Virus record (IMG/VR): IMGVR_UViG_3300047459_000012
Span: 1 to 42,781 of that record
DNA from: a virus
Length of the DNA: 42,781 nt
Reading direction: 5' to 3' (one strand)
The notes below the pieces were generated by a model. It worked only from the letters and a program-made list of their open reading frames with translations, did no database searches and was not told the origin of the DNA. Within the stretch, counting starts at the first letter, position 1. Each line of letters opens with the position of its first letter. This document shows positions 14,948-23,754 of the stretch, one piece after another. A program made the position numbers and the translations under genes.

Positions 14948-16559
14948 TTATAGTAAGAACTCCTATCTAGGTAATCCTCAGATTAAAAGAGATGGTGTCG
15001 CAGAAGAATGGGACGCCACGAAACTCCGTGAGTATAAGAAGTGCATGGAGGATCCTTCGTATTTCTGCAAACAGTACGTCAAGGTTATTCATCTAGACAA
15101 AGGTCTCGTTCCATTCAACCTCTACCCGTATCAAGAAGACATGTTTGATCACTTTGAGGACAACAGGTTCTCTATCGTCCTAGCGTGTCGACAGTCAGGT
15201 AAGTCTATCAGTTCGGTCGGATACATTCTATGGTATGCCCTATTCCACCCAGAGAAGACTATTGCGATCCTTGCGAACAAGGGTGCAACCGCGCGTGAGA
15301 TGTTGGCGCGTGTGACCTTGATGTTAGAAAATCTTCCTTTCTTTCTACAGCCGGGTTGTAAGGCTCTCAACAAAGGGTCTATCGAACTATCAAACAACTC
15401 GCGTATCGTTGCAGCGGCGACATCTGGATCATCCATTCGTGGTATGTCGGTTAACCTTCTATTCCTAGATGAGTTTGCGTTCGTTGAGAACGCGGCAGAA
15501 TTCTATACGTCAACCTATCCCGTAGTATCTTCCGGTGTAGACACTAAGGTGATCATTACATCAACCGCGAATGGTATCGGTAATACTTATCATAAGATCT
15601 GGGAAGGTGCCGTGCAAGGTGTAAACGAATACAAACCCTATCGTGTAGATTGGTGGGATGTGCCTGGGCGAGATGATAGGTGGAAAGAGGAAACCATCGC
15701 GAATACATCCCAACTCCAGTTTGATCAGGAATTTGGGAATACCTTCTTCGGGACGGGTGACACATTGATCGAGGGTAATACCCTGCTAGATCTACGTGCG
15801 CGACAACCAATAAATCTATTGGAAGGTGGGGATCTCAAGGTATATGAGAAACCCATCAAAGATCATGAGTATATCATGACCGTGGATGTAAGTAAGGGTA
15901 GAGGACAGGACTATTCGACATTTACGGTAATCGATGTATCACAAAGGCCATTTAAACAAGTGGCTGTATATCGAAACAACAATATTTCTCCCTTGCTCTA
16001 CCCGAGTATTATTTATAAGTATGCGAATCTTTATAACGAAGCGTTATGTATTGTTGAAAATAATGATGCCGGAATATTGGTTGCAGTTGGTCTCTACCAA
16101 GATCTAGAGTATGAAAATATGTTCTTGGAATCCGCTATCAAGTCAGACGCTATCGGTGTAACGATGACTCGTAAAGTAAAACGCATCGGGTGTTCGTCTA
16201 TTAAAGATATCTTAGAGAACAATAAATTACAAGTAGTTGATGAAGAAACTATTCTAGAGATCTCCACATTTGTCTCTAAAGGAGTATCCTATGAGGCGAG
16301 TGATGGTAACCACGACGACTTGATGATGAACCTAGTGATGTTCGGTTACTTCGTCTCCACCCAATCATTCGGTGACAACTTCGACATGAACATCAAGAAC
16401 CTTTTGTTTGAAGAAAGGATGGCGCAGATCGAGGAAGACCTACCACCATTCGGCATCATCGATGATGGTAGAGATTTGGTCGAGGCACCGTCAACAGATG
16501 GCGCAGAATGGACGAACTTTCAGACCCCGTTCGATGCAAATTACGGTGAAAACTGGTAA
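14940..16559 (+). CDS. 17: Large terminase subunit gp17 (packaging ATPase-nuclease)
   Basis: This 539-residue protein has both terminase domains. The N-terminal ATPase has Walker A CRQSGKS at 83-89, Walker B LLFLDEF at 173-179 and a coupling motif ITSTANG at 206-212. The C-terminal RNase H-like nuclease has acidic residues in VDVSKG (D316), VENN (E373) and HDD (D460). It packs DNA into proheads through the portal and cuts concatemers. T4 gp17 is 610 residues; the difference is mostly at the termini. The ATG overlaps gene 16 (ATGAGTAG). A late promoter follows immediately, before gene 18. Confidence 0.95.
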   Translation: MSSYSKNSYLGNPQIKRDGVAEEWDATKLREYKKCMEDPSYFCKQYVKVIHLDKGLVPFNLYPYQEDMFDHFEDNRFSIVLACRQSGKSISSVGYILWYALFHPEKTIAILANKGATAREMLARVTLMLENLPFFLQPGCKALNKGSIELSNNSRIVAAATSGSSIRGMSVNLLFLDEFAFVENAAEFYTSTYPVVSSGVDTKVIITSTANGIGNTYHKIWEGAVQGVNEYKPYRVDWWDVPGRDDRWKEETIANTSQLQFDQEFGNTFFGTGDTLIEGNTLLDLRARQPINLLEGGDLKVYEKPIKDHEYIMTVDVSKGRGQDYSTFTVIDVSQRPFKQVAVYRNNNISPLLYPSIIYKYANLYNEALCIVENNDAGILVAVGLYQDLEYENMFLESAIKSDAIGVTMTRKVKRIGCSSIKDILENNKLQVVDEETILEISTFVSKGVSYEASDGNHDDLMMNLVMFGYFVSTQSFGDNFDMNIKNLLFEERMAQIEEDLPPFGIIDDGRDLVEAPSTDGAEWTNFQTPFDANYGENW

Positions 16560-16561
16560 GT

Positions 16562-16569
16562 TATAAATA
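16562..16569 (+). promoter_or_regulatory. T4-type late promoter for genes 18-19
   Basis: An exact TATAAATA starts 2 bp after the gene 17 stop and 74 bp before gene 18. An AGAAGGA ribosome site precedes the gene 18 ATG. Confidence 0.85.
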
Positions 16570-16635
16570 GTGTTATTGACGATATTACTCCGTATTATGT
16601 TTAACTTATTATACCTTAACTAGAAGGATACAATC

Positions 16636-18027
16636 ATGGCTCTTATTTCACAGGCATCTCCGCATGTCCAGTTGAAAGAAATTGACCTGTCGGGAATTGT
16701 CCCAGCGGTCACTTCTACAACTGGCGCATTCGTCGGAGACTTCGCGTGGGGCCCTTCAAACGAACCAGTTCTTGTCGGTAACGAAGCAGAACTAGTTTCT
16801 AAATTCGGGTCTCCAAAGGACGGAAGTGATTCAAAGGATTTCCTTGCAGTCGCTCAGTTCTTAAAGTATTCGGGTAGTGCATTTGTAACTCGTGTAAATA
16901 ACGGCGTTGCTGCAGCAGATGGTGTCATCTCTGCAAAACATGTCGGCACGAAAGGCAATAAACTATCCGTAACAGTTACGGGCGTAAGCCCAGACTTATC
17001 GGTCGATGTTTCATATGACAATGAATCAGTCGAATCATTTGACTTCCTAAGCGCAACGGTCGGTGACGAACGTTATGCAATCGAATACGTAAACCGTCGT
17101 TCCAATTGGATCTCTCTATCAGACGTGCCAGTAGCTGACACTTATGATTTACAAGACGGAACAGACGTTGCAGGTAGCAACATAGGTGCGATAGAAAGTG
17201 CATACGGCGATGTTGATCAAATTCAGATCGACTTCATTTGTGTGCATAACGTCCCAAACAACCAAGTATCTAATGTTGTTCAAATTGCAGAAAATCGCAT
17301 GGATTGTGTTGTTGTTGCATCACCAGATCAAGCACCTTTCTCTGCGCAACACGTTGTTGACTGGGCAGTTACAAAACCTTCATCTTCATACCTAATCATG
17401 GACGGCAACTGGGTTCAGGTTTACAACAAGTATGAAGACAAGTACGAAATGATCCCAGCATGTTCATCAACTGCGGGCATCATGGCAGCGTCTGACCTAG
17501 ACTCTGCACCTTGGTTCTCCCCAGCGGGAACACGTCGTGGTCAGTACTTCGGTGTATCAGCACTTTCTTTCAACCCAACAAAGTCTGATCGTAACGCCAT
17601 GTATGAAGCGAGAGTTAACCCAATCGTTTCTATGCCAGGACAAGGAACCGTACTATTCGGTGACAAGACTGCATTATCACGTCCATCTGCATTCGATCGC
17701 ATCAACGTCCGTCGACTATTCCTAGTCATCGAACGTGCAATCGGTGAAGCAGCGAAACAGGTTCTATTCGAACTGAACGATGACTTCACACGCGCAGAGT
17801 TTACAAACATCGTAGAACCATTCCTACGTGAGATTCAGGGTCGTCGTGGTATCACGGATTTCCGTGTAGTTTGTGACGATACAAACAACACGCCACAAAT
17901 CATTGACCAGAATCAATTCATCGCGTCTGTCTTTATTAAGCCAGCACGTTCAATCAACTACGTCACTCTCAACTTCGTCGCGGTTCGTACCGGCGTCGAA
18001 TTTGAAGAAGTTGTCGGCACTGTATAA
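16636..18027 (+). CDS. 18: Contractile tail sheath protein gp18
   Basis: The 463-residue protein has the sheath N-terminus (SPHVQLKEIDLSGIVPAVTSTTG... with GAFVGDFAWGP near residue 31) and the conserved C-terminal core (IDVRRLF-like INVRRLFLVIERAIGEAAK near residue 356, then FLREIQGRRGITDFRVVCDD and FIKPARSINYVTLNF). These C-terminal strands form the sheath mesh that contracts at injection. T4 gp18 is 659 residues; the missing length corresponds to surface insertions, so this is a compact sheath. It is followed 11 nt later by the tube gene. Confidence 0.95.
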   Translation: MALISQASPHVQLKEIDLSGIVPAVTSTTGAFVGDFAWGPSNEPVLVGNEAELVSKFGSPKDGSDSKDFLAVAQFLKYSGSAFVTRVNNGVAAADGVISAKHVGTKGNKLSVTVTGVSPDLSVDVSYDNESVESFDFLSATVGDERYAIEYVNRRSNWISLSDVPVADTYDLQDGTDVAGSNIGAIESAYGDVDQIQIDFICVHNVPNNQVSNVVQIAENRMDCVVVASPDQAPFSAQHVVDWAVTKPSSSYLIMDGNWVQVYNKYEDKYEMIPACSSTAGIMAASDLDSAPWFSPAGTRRGQYFGVSALSFNPTKSDRNAMYEARVNPIVSMPGQGTVLFGDKTALSRPSAFDRINVRRLFLVIERAIGEAAKQVLFELNDDFTRAEFTNIVEPFLREIQGRRGITDFRVVCDDTNNTPQIIDQNQFIASVFIKPARSINYVTLNFVAVRTGVEFEEVVGTV

Positions 18028-18038
18028 GGAGATTGAAC

Positions 18039-18563
18039 ATGTCACTTAGAGTAGACGATTTTAAAGCAAAATTAAAGGGTGGTGGTGCACGTGCTAACTT
18101 ATTCCGTGTCATCATGAACTTCCCCGCTTATGCTGGTGGAGATTCAGAACTAACTTCATTCATGTGTAAGGCATCACAGTTACCTGCATCAACGGTACCT
18201 GCAATTGATGTACCTTTCCGTGGTCGTGTCCTAAAGATTGCGGGTGACCGTACATTCGAAGACTGGAACGTAACGGTAACTAACGACACAGGTTTTGAAG
18301 TTCGTGACGCAATGGAACGCTGGATGAACGGCATCAATGGTCACAGTGCAAACTCAGGTCTAACAAGTCCTGTTGCATACCAAGCAGATATGACTGTAGA
18401 ACAACTTGACAAAGACGGAAGCGTACTAAAATCGTACACATTCCGTGGTGCATTCCCAATCAGTGTCGCATCAATTGAGTTATCATATGACTCAAACGAC
18501 GCGATCGAGGAATTCCAAGTTGATTTCGCAATCCAATACTGGGAGTCAAATACCACTAGTTAA
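18039..18563 (+). CDS. 19: Tail tube protein gp19
   Basis: The 174-residue product matches T4 gp19 (163 residues), the tube that passes DNA through the contracting tail. Visible features are MSLRVDDFKAKL at the start, ANLFRVIMNFP, a conserved loop LPASTVPAIDVPFRGR near residue 48, and DRTFEDWNVTVTNDTGFEVR near 70. I chose the ATG at 18039 because AGGAG at 18028-18032 is 6 nt away and the family begins at MSLR; an upstream TTG at 18033 would clash with that site. It sits in the late unit beginning at 16562. A GC-rich hairpin follows. Confidence 0.95.
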   Translation: MSLRVDDFKAKLKGGGARANLFRVIMNFPAYAGGDSELTSFMCKASQLPASTVPAIDVPFRGRVLKIAGDRTFEDWNVTVTNDTGFEVRDAMERWMNGINGHSANSGLTSPVAYQADMTVEQLDKDGSVLKSYTFRGAFPISVASIELSYDSNDAIEEFQVDFAIQYWESNTTS

Positions 18564-18585
18564 AGGTATTATAAGTAAGTTTGAT

Positions 18586-18606
18586 GGGGGTGCCTTGCAC
18601 CCCCTT
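18586..18606 (+). terminator. GC-rich hairpin after gene 19
   Basis: GGGGGTGC (18586-18593) pairs with GCACCCCC (18597-18604) around a CTT loop. Only two T bases follow, so termination is probably partial, letting gene 20 be read from upstream. Confidence 0.65.
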
Positions 18607-18626
18607 ATACTTGAACTGAGGATCTT

Positions 18627-20132
18627 ATGGCAGATAATGACTCAAACGTTTTCTCCGCATTCGGTTTCGAACTGAAGAGAGCGTCAAAAGAAAAAGATAA
18701 AAATAAAGTAACATCTATCGTCCCTAAAGTGGATGAGGATGGTGCTGGTTACGTCACCGCGTCAGGTTCGTACTTCGGACAGTATATTGACATGGAAGGC
18801 GGTTCTGCTAAGGATAATCATGGACTCATCGCTAAGTATCGACAAGTCGCGGAACATCCGGAAGTCGATGCTGCAGTTGAAGACATCCTAAACGAATCTA
18901 TCGTTGCGGGTGAACTAGAATCTACTGTTGCGTTGAACCTAGACAAGGTCGACACCTCAGACAAAATCAAAAACACACTACTCGAAGAGTTCGGCAACAT
19001 CGTTGCAATGTTGAACTTCGAGGAATACGGTCACGACATGTTCCGTTCATGGTATGTCGATGGTCGTCTATATCACCACCTTGTGGTTGACACATCTAAT
19101 CCTAAGATGGGGATCCAAGAGATCCGTCCGATCGACTCTGCAAAGATTCGCAAGGTCAAAGAGGTGAAACACAAAACAGATCCAGCAACTGGCGCGAAGT
19201 TGGTAGACAAGGTAAATGAGTTTTACATCTACCAAGACAAAGGCGGTACAGGTACTGGTGTCAAGTTGACCTCTGATTCTGTTTCGTATATCACTTCAGG
19301 TTTATTGGACAACTCAAAGAAACGTGTCCTATCCTATCTACAGAAAGCAATTAAACCCGTAAACCAGTTGCGCATGATGGAAGACTCGTTGGTCATCTAT
19401 CGTATGTCTCGCGCACCTGAGCGTCGTATCTTCTACATCGACGTGGGTAACTTACCGAAGGGTAAATCAGAACAATACATCAAAGACATTATGTCGCGTT
19501 ACCGTAACAAGATCGTTTATGATGCACAGACGGGTGAGATCAAGGATGACCGAAAGCACATGTCGATGCTTGAGGACTTCTGGTTACCACGTCGTGAGGG
19601 TGGTCGAGGAACAGAGATCAGTACACTGCCAGGCGGTGAGAACCTTGGTCAGATCGACGACATAATTTATTTCCAAAAGAAGTTGTATCGTTCATTGAAC
19701 GTGCCCCTATCGCGTCTCGAACAGGAACAACAGTTCGCACTAGGTCGTGCGACAGAGATCAACCGTGATGAGGTTAAGTTTCAGAAGTTCATTGACAGGT
19801 TGCGACGTAAGTTTGCAAACCTATTCACAGGTATTTTAAGAAAGCAGTTGTTACTGAAAGGTACATGTACTGAACAAGATTGGGAGTCGTGGAAGAACCA
19901 CATCCAGATCGATTTCAACCGCGACAACCACTTTGTCGAATTGAAGGAAGCAGAAATACTGCGAGAACGACTACAGACTATGGATCAGGTTTCCACATAC
20001 GTAGGAGAGTACTTCTCACGTGAGTGGGTTATGAAGAACGTCATGATGTTCAATGATGAGGACATCGCAGAGATGGCGAAACAAGTCGAAGCTGAGAACT
20101 CAAACAGCGACGATATGGATGATGATTTTTAA
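18627..20132 (+). CDS. 20: Portal vertex protein gp20
   Basis: At 501 residues it is close to T4 gp20 (524). gp20 is the dodecameric portal through which DNA enters and leaves the head. Characteristic segments include YFGQYIDMEG near residue 49, VDAAVEDILNESIV near 79, MSRAPERRIFYIDVGNLPKG near 255, and RLEQEQQFALGRATEINRDE near 363. No late promoter box lies in the 63-bp gap upstream, so expression probably comes from read-through of the sheath-tube unit. It ends in an acidic tail. Gene 67 follows 12 nt later with an AAGGAG ribosome site. Confidence 0.95.
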   Translation: MADNDSNVFSAFGFELKRASKEKDKNKVTSIVPKVDEDGAGYVTASGSYFGQYIDMEGGSAKDNHGLIAKYRQVAEHPEVDAAVEDILNESIVAGELESTVALNLDKVDTSDKIKNTLLEEFGNIVAMLNFEEYGHDMFRSWYVDGRLYHHLVVDTSNPKMGIQEIRPIDSAKIRKVKEVKHKTDPATGAKLVDKVNEFYIYQDKGGTGTGVKLTSDSVSYITSGLLDNSKKRVLSYLQKAIKPVNQLRMMEDSLVIYRMSRAPERRIFYIDVGNLPKGKSEQYIKDIMSRYRNKIVYDAQTGEIKDDRKHMSMLEDFWLPRREGGRGTEISTLPGGENLGQIDDIIYFQKKLYRSLNVPLSRLEQEQQFALGRATEINRDEVKFQKFIDRLRRKFANLFTGILRKQLLLKGTCTEQDWESWKNHIQIDFNRDNHFVELKEAEILRERLQTMDQVSTYVGEYFSREWVMKNVMMFNDEDIAEMAKQVEAENSNSDDMDDDF

Positions 20133-20144
20133 GGAGTATATGTA

Positions 20145-20402
20145 ATGAGTGAAACAACTGAAAATTTAATCGGTGCTTTAGAGGTCGGAAATTTCACTTC
20201 TGCCGAAGAACTATTTAACACCATTATGCAAGACAAGGTTCAAGATTCGTTAGACACCGAAAAGATTAGTGTTGCTAATCAGATTTTCAACGGTGTTGAA
20301 GCAGAAGATTTAGAAGTAACCGACGAAGAAATCGATGCGGCATTTGAGTCGGGTGATTTTGAGGAATATGTATTCGGACTTGATACGGAAGAACTCGAAT
20401 AA
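20145..20402 (+). CDS. 67: Prohead core protein gp67-like
   Basis: This 85-residue acidic protein has an N-terminal pattern like T4 gp67 (80 residues): a short helix LIGALEVGNFTSAEELFNTI followed by EKISVANQIFNG, then an acidic C-terminus with many Glu and Asp. gp67 is part of the internal scaffold of the prohead and is degraded by the gp21 protease. Position between portal and protease matches T4 order. AAGGAG precedes the ATG. Identification relies on size, charge pattern and synteny. Confidence 0.75.
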   Translation: MSETTENLIGALEVGNFTSAEELFNTIMQDKVQDSLDTEKISVANQIFNGVEAEDLEVTDEEIDAAFESGDFEEYVFGLDTEELE

Positions 20403-20426
20403 AATCGATGTTAAAAACTTTTCGTG

Positions 20427-20434
20427 TATAAATA
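20427..20434 (+). promoter_or_regulatory. T4-type late promoter for 68-like, 21, 22, 23
   Basis: Exact TATAAATA in the context CGTGTATAAATAG, followed by AAGGAGG and the ATG at 20453. Together with the terminator at 23697 it bounds a head-assembly operon. Confidence 0.9.
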
Positions 20435-20452
20435 GACTAATAAGGAGGCAAG

Positions 20453-20650
20453 ATGAAAACTTTTCAAGAAATTCGTGAGGCAAAGGACAAGGTCGTCTTC
20501 AACAAGAAGATGTCTGGTTATCCTGTTGTCATTACTAAAGTCGCGAAAGGATTCCATCTAACAATTGACGGAGATTCTGTCGATACCTTTAAGTCGCAAA
20601 AAGAAGCGGAAACAACCGCAAAACAAGTCCTGAAGGACTTAGGAAAATAA
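20453..20650 (+). CDS. Small head-assembly-region protein (gp68-like position)
   Basis: A 65-residue basic protein that starts MKTFQEIREA, a typical opening for small prohead-core proteins in T4-like phages, then a compact beta-alpha unit (YPVVITKVAKGFHLTIDGDS... KEAETTAKQVLKDL). It lies between gp67-like and gp21, where T4 has gene 68 (141 residues). The length is well under T4 gp68, so I call it a positional analogue, not a proven homologue. The AAGGAGG ribosome site is strong, suggesting high expression from the adjacent late promoter. Confidence 0.6.
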   Translation: MKTFQEIREAKDKVVFNKKMSGYPVVITKVAKGFHLTIDGDSVDTFKSQKEAETTAKQVLKDLGK

Positions 20651-20651
20651 A

Positions 20652-21311
20652 ATGAAGCTGATTAGCGAATTCGTAGAAAACGACATTGAATGCATCGTTG
20701 AAGCCAAAGAGAACGGCGAGAAGAACTTTGTCATTGAAGGTGTATTCGCTCAGGCAGACAAAAAGAATCGTAACGGACGTATCTACCCAAAACCAATTAT
20801 GGAGAAGGCGGTAAATACGTATGTTGAAAATCAAGTTAGCAAAAAACGTGCTGTTGGGGAACTCAATCACCCTGAAGGTCCGACTGTTAACTTGGATAAA
20901 GTTTCTCACCTCATTACTGACTTGAAATTTGAAGGAAATGATGTGGTTGGAAAGGCACAAATATTGGATACCCCAATGGGTCAGATAGTGAAAGGTCTCT
21001 TAGAAGGAGGTGTTCAACTAGGTGTGTCAACTCGTGGAATGGGAAGTCTTGAGAGTAAAAACGGCGTAATGTACGTCAAAGATGATTTTATTCTTGCTAC
21101 GGTAGATATCGTGCAAGATCCATCGGCACCGGAAGCTTTTGTTAATGGGATTATGGAAGGTGTGGATTGGGTCTGGAATAATGGAATCTTAGAACCTCAA
21201 GCTATTGAAGATATTGAGACTGAAATTAAGCAAGCACATATCGCACATCGTCCTGAAGTGCAGATTCGTGAATTCAAGAATTTCCTCTCGTTAATCAAAT
21301 CTAAACTATAA
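20652..21311 (+). CDS. 21: Prohead core protease gp21
   Basis: The 219-residue protein (T4 gp21: 212) has the phage prohead protease pattern: NFVIEGVFAQADKKNRNGRI at about residues 25-44, a conserved His in GELNHPEG (H73), and a nucleophile Ser in LGVSTRGMGS (S126). IVQDPSAPEAFVNGI near residue 155 is also conserved. gp21 cleaves scaffold, gp67 and the N-terminus of gp23 during head maturation. It starts 1 nt after the preceding gene and is followed by scaffold gene 22, as in T4. Confidence 0.95.
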   Translation: MKLISEFVENDIECIVEAKENGEKNFVIEGVFAQADKKNRNGRIYPKPIMEKAVNTYVENQVSKKRAVGELNHPEGPTVNLDKVSHLITDLKFEGNDVVGKAQILDTPMGQIVKGLLEGGVQLGVSTRGMGSLESKNGVMYVKDDFILATVDIVQDPSAPEAFVNGIMEGVDWVWNNGILEPQAIEDIETEIKQAHIAHRPEVQIREFKNFLSLIKSKL

Positions 21312-21321
21312 AGGAGTCACT

Positions 21322-22350
21322 ATGACTGATTTAAATCAAGCAGTAGAAAGTGAAATCCGCGATACTGAGATTGAGTCTAACGAAATCGTGGAGGAAACTC
21401 TCGAAGAAGCAGCACCAGAAAACAAAGATGCAGTCACTGAACCAGAAGCACAGGCTTCAGTTGACAAGGCATCCGATGCTGCTCCAAAGGCTACCCCACC
21501 AAAAACCAAGGCGGGAATGATCAACGCAATGCATAATAAGTTAATGACATCTAGTAAATCAGATGTTCAAGCTGCTTATAACAAGATGCATGAAGGTGTT
21601 GTAAATGCCGAAGACTTGGTAGCAGAAGAAGTGGACACTGCGTCCGAACTTGCTGCTATTGTTGAAGGTGAAGCGACTCTATCTGAAGAGTTCAAGAAAA
21701 AGACATCTGTAATCTTCGAAGCGGCTGTAAAGTCAAAGCTTTCAGAAGAGATCACACGTCTTGAAGAGAACTACGCGGTAGAACTTGCTGAAGAAGTCGA
21801 AACAATCAAAACTGACCTAGTCGGTAAGGTTGATTCATACCTAAACTATGTAGTTGAAACTTGGATGGAAGATAACAAGGTTGCTATTCAGAACGGTCTA
21901 CGTACTGAAGTCGCAGAGTCTTTCATGAACAACATGCGTGATCTATTCGTAGAATCATACATCGAAGTTCCAGAAGCCAAGGTCGACCTAGTTGACGAAC
22001 TTGCAGGACAAGTAGAAGAGTTAGAAGAACGTCTAAACAACACTACTGGTGATGCAATTTCACTAGCTGAAGAACTTGAAACTTATAAGCGTAACACTAT
22101 CATCGCTGAGGCATCACGTGATTTAGCAGATACACAAGCGGAGAAGTTAAAGGGTCTCCTAGAAAGCGTTGACTTTGAAAACGAAGAATCTTTCGTTGCG
22201 AAGGTTAACACTGTCAAGGAATCATACTTCTCAAAAGAAATCCCAGAGCAACTTGAAGAATCTGTCGAAGAAACGACAGAGGAAGAAGTAGAGGTTTCAT
22301 CTGTAATGGAGAATTACCTACACGCTCTTCGTAAAACCACTAAGCAATAA
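21322..22350 (+). CDS. 22: Prohead scaffold protein gp22
   Basis: A 342-residue, strongly acidic and mostly helical protein in the T4 gene 22 position. The N-terminal 60 residues are Glu/Ala/Pro-rich and low in complexity; the rest forms long coiled-coil helices (for example VDELAGQVEELEERLNN near residue 222). gp22 is the main component of the internal scaffold around which gp23 assembles, and is later digested by gp21. The short C-terminal segment (VMENYLHALRKTTKQ) is typical of the scaffold-shell contact. T4 gp22 is 269 residues. AAGGAG lies 7 nt before the ATG. Confidence 0.9.
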   Translation: MTDLNQAVESEIRDTEIESNEIVEETLEEAAPENKDAVTEPEAQASVDKASDAAPKATPPKTKAGMINAMHNKLMTSSKSDVQAAYNKMHEGVVNAEDLVAEEVDTASELAAIVEGEATLSEEFKKKTSVIFEAAVKSKLSEEITRLEENYAVELAEEVETIKTDLVGKVDSYLNYVVETWMEDNKVAIQNGLRTEVAESFMNNMRDLFVESYIEVPEAKVDLVDELAGQVEELEERLNNTTGDAISLAEELETYKRNTIIAEASRDLADTQAEKLKGLLESVDFENEESFVAKVNTVKESYFSKEIPEQLEESVEETTEEEVEVSSVMENYLHALRKTTKQ

Positions 22351-22361
22351 GGAATAGTAAA

Positions 22362-23666
22362 ATGCAATCATTCGATACATTGATTGAGAAGTGGTCACCA
22401 GTACTTAACGAAGAATCTGCTGGCGCGATCACTGATCCACTACGTAAGGCAGTAACTGCTGCCGTCCTAGAAAACCAAGAACGTGCTCTAATGGAAGAGC
22501 GCAATGCAACAGCAGGTTTCCTAGCAGAAGCACCAACCAACTCAACTGGTGGTGCAATTTCGAACTGGGATCCAGTTCTAATCTCACTAGTACGTCGCGC
22601 AATGCCAAACCTAATGGCATACGACCTATGTGGTGTCCAGCCAATGTCTGGTCCAACTGGTCTAATCTTCGCGATGAAGTCACACTACAACGGTCAGGGA
22701 CCAGGCAACGAAGCACTAGGTCTTGATGAACCACAATCTGGTTTCTCTGGTGCAGTCGATGCAACAGGCGAATCTTCAGGTCTTGCTGGTCTACAAACTG
22801 ACGGAACTGGTCGTGAACTAGGTCTACCAGGCCGACCAATGTCTACAGGCGCTTCTGAGTCTCTAGGTGAAGTTGACGGTTCATTCAAGGAAATGGGTTT
22901 CTCAATCGAGAAGCAGAGCGTTGTTGCTAAGTCACGCGCACTGAAGGCTGAGTACTCACTAGAACTTGCGCAAGACCTAAAGGCAATCCACGGTCTAGAC
23001 GCAGAAACAGAACTTGCAAACATTCTGTCTACAGAAATCCTTGCAGAGATCAACCGTGAAATCGTTCGCACAATCAACTCTCAAGCGGTTCTAGGTGCAC
23101 AGACTTCTAACGTCGCTGCTCCAGGCATCTTTGACGTATCAACAGACGGCGACGGTCGCTGGTCTGCTGAGAAGTTCAAGGGTCTTGCAATGCAAATCGA
23201 TCGTGAAGCAAACGCAATCGCGAAGGCTACACGTCGTGGTAAGGGTAACATCGTTGTATGTTCATCTGACGTTGCTACTGCACTTGCTGCTTCTGGTCAA
23301 CTAGACTACACGCCAGGCGCTGGTCTATCAGTAGATGATACTGGTAACACATTCGCTGGTACTCTAAACGGTCGTCTACGCGTATTCATCGACCCATATG
23401 CAACTGTTGATTACCTAACAGTTGGTTATAAGGGTTCAAACGCATACGACGCAGGTATGTTCTACTGCCCATACGTACCACTACAGATGGTCAAGGCTGT
23501 TGCAGAAGATACATTCCAACCTAAGATTGGTTTCAAGACTCGTTACGGCATGGCGTCAAACCCATTCGTATCAGGTCCAGGCCAACACGATATGTCTAAC
23601 ACAGCAGGTGCGAACACATACTACCGCATCTTCCGCGTTGACAACCTAATGGTCCAAGGATCATAA
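22362..23666 (+). CDS. 23: Major capsid protein gp23
   Basis: The 434-residue protein shows T4 gp23 signatures: FDTLIEKWSPVLNEESAGAI near the N-terminus, a maturation site of the form L-x-E at residues 54-56 (GFLAE|APTNS), and WDPVLISLVRRAMPNLMAYD with VQPMSGPTGLIFAMKS after it. C-terminal parts include GKGNIVVCSSDVATALAASG and FVSGPGQHD. It adopts the HK97 fold and builds the head shell. T4 gp23 is 521 residues, so this copy is compact. Leucine is mostly CTA (18 of the first 27 Leu codons by hand count), unlike the replication genes. AAGGAA precedes the start and a UUCG terminator follows. Confidence 0.97.
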   Translation: MQSFDTLIEKWSPVLNEESAGAITDPLRKAVTAAVLENQERALMEERNATAGFLAEAPTNSTGGAISNWDPVLISLVRRAMPNLMAYDLCGVQPMSGPTGLIFAMKSHYNGQGPGNEALGLDEPQSGFSGAVDATGESSGLAGLQTDGTGRELGLPGRPMSTGASESLGEVDGSFKEMGFSIEKQSVVAKSRALKAEYSLELAQDLKAIHGLDAETELANILSTEILAEINREIVRTINSQAVLGAQTSNVAAPGIFDVSTDGDGRWSAEKFKGLAMQIDREANAIAKATRRGKGNIVVCSSDVATALAASGQLDYTPGAGLSVDDTGNTFAGTLNGRLRVFIDPYATVDYLTVGYKGSNAYDAGMFYCPYVPLQMVKAVAEDTFQPKIGFKTRYGMASNPFVSGPGQHDMSNTAGANTYYRIFRVDNLMVQGS

Positions 23667-23696
23667 TAAAAAAGAACTAGTCTACTAGTCATTTTG

Positions 23697-23722
23697 GGGA
23701 GTCTTCGGACTCCCTTTTTTTT
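23697..23722 (+). terminator. UUCG-loop terminator after gene 23
   Basis: GGGAGTC-TTCG-GACTCCC (23697-23714) with an eight-T tail, identical in its 18-nt core to the terminator at 12060. Confidence 0.92.
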
Positions 23723-23725
23723 GTG

Positions 23726-23733
23726 TATAAATA
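23726..23733 (+). promoter_or_regulatory. T4-type late promoter after gene 23
   Basis: Exact TATAAATA in GTGTATAAATAA, 3 bp after the terminator T tract and 22 bp before the next ATG. The terminator-late promoter pairing repeats the arrangement at 12060-12112. Confidence 0.88.
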
Positions 23734-23754
23734 ATTCGATAACGAGGATAGATT

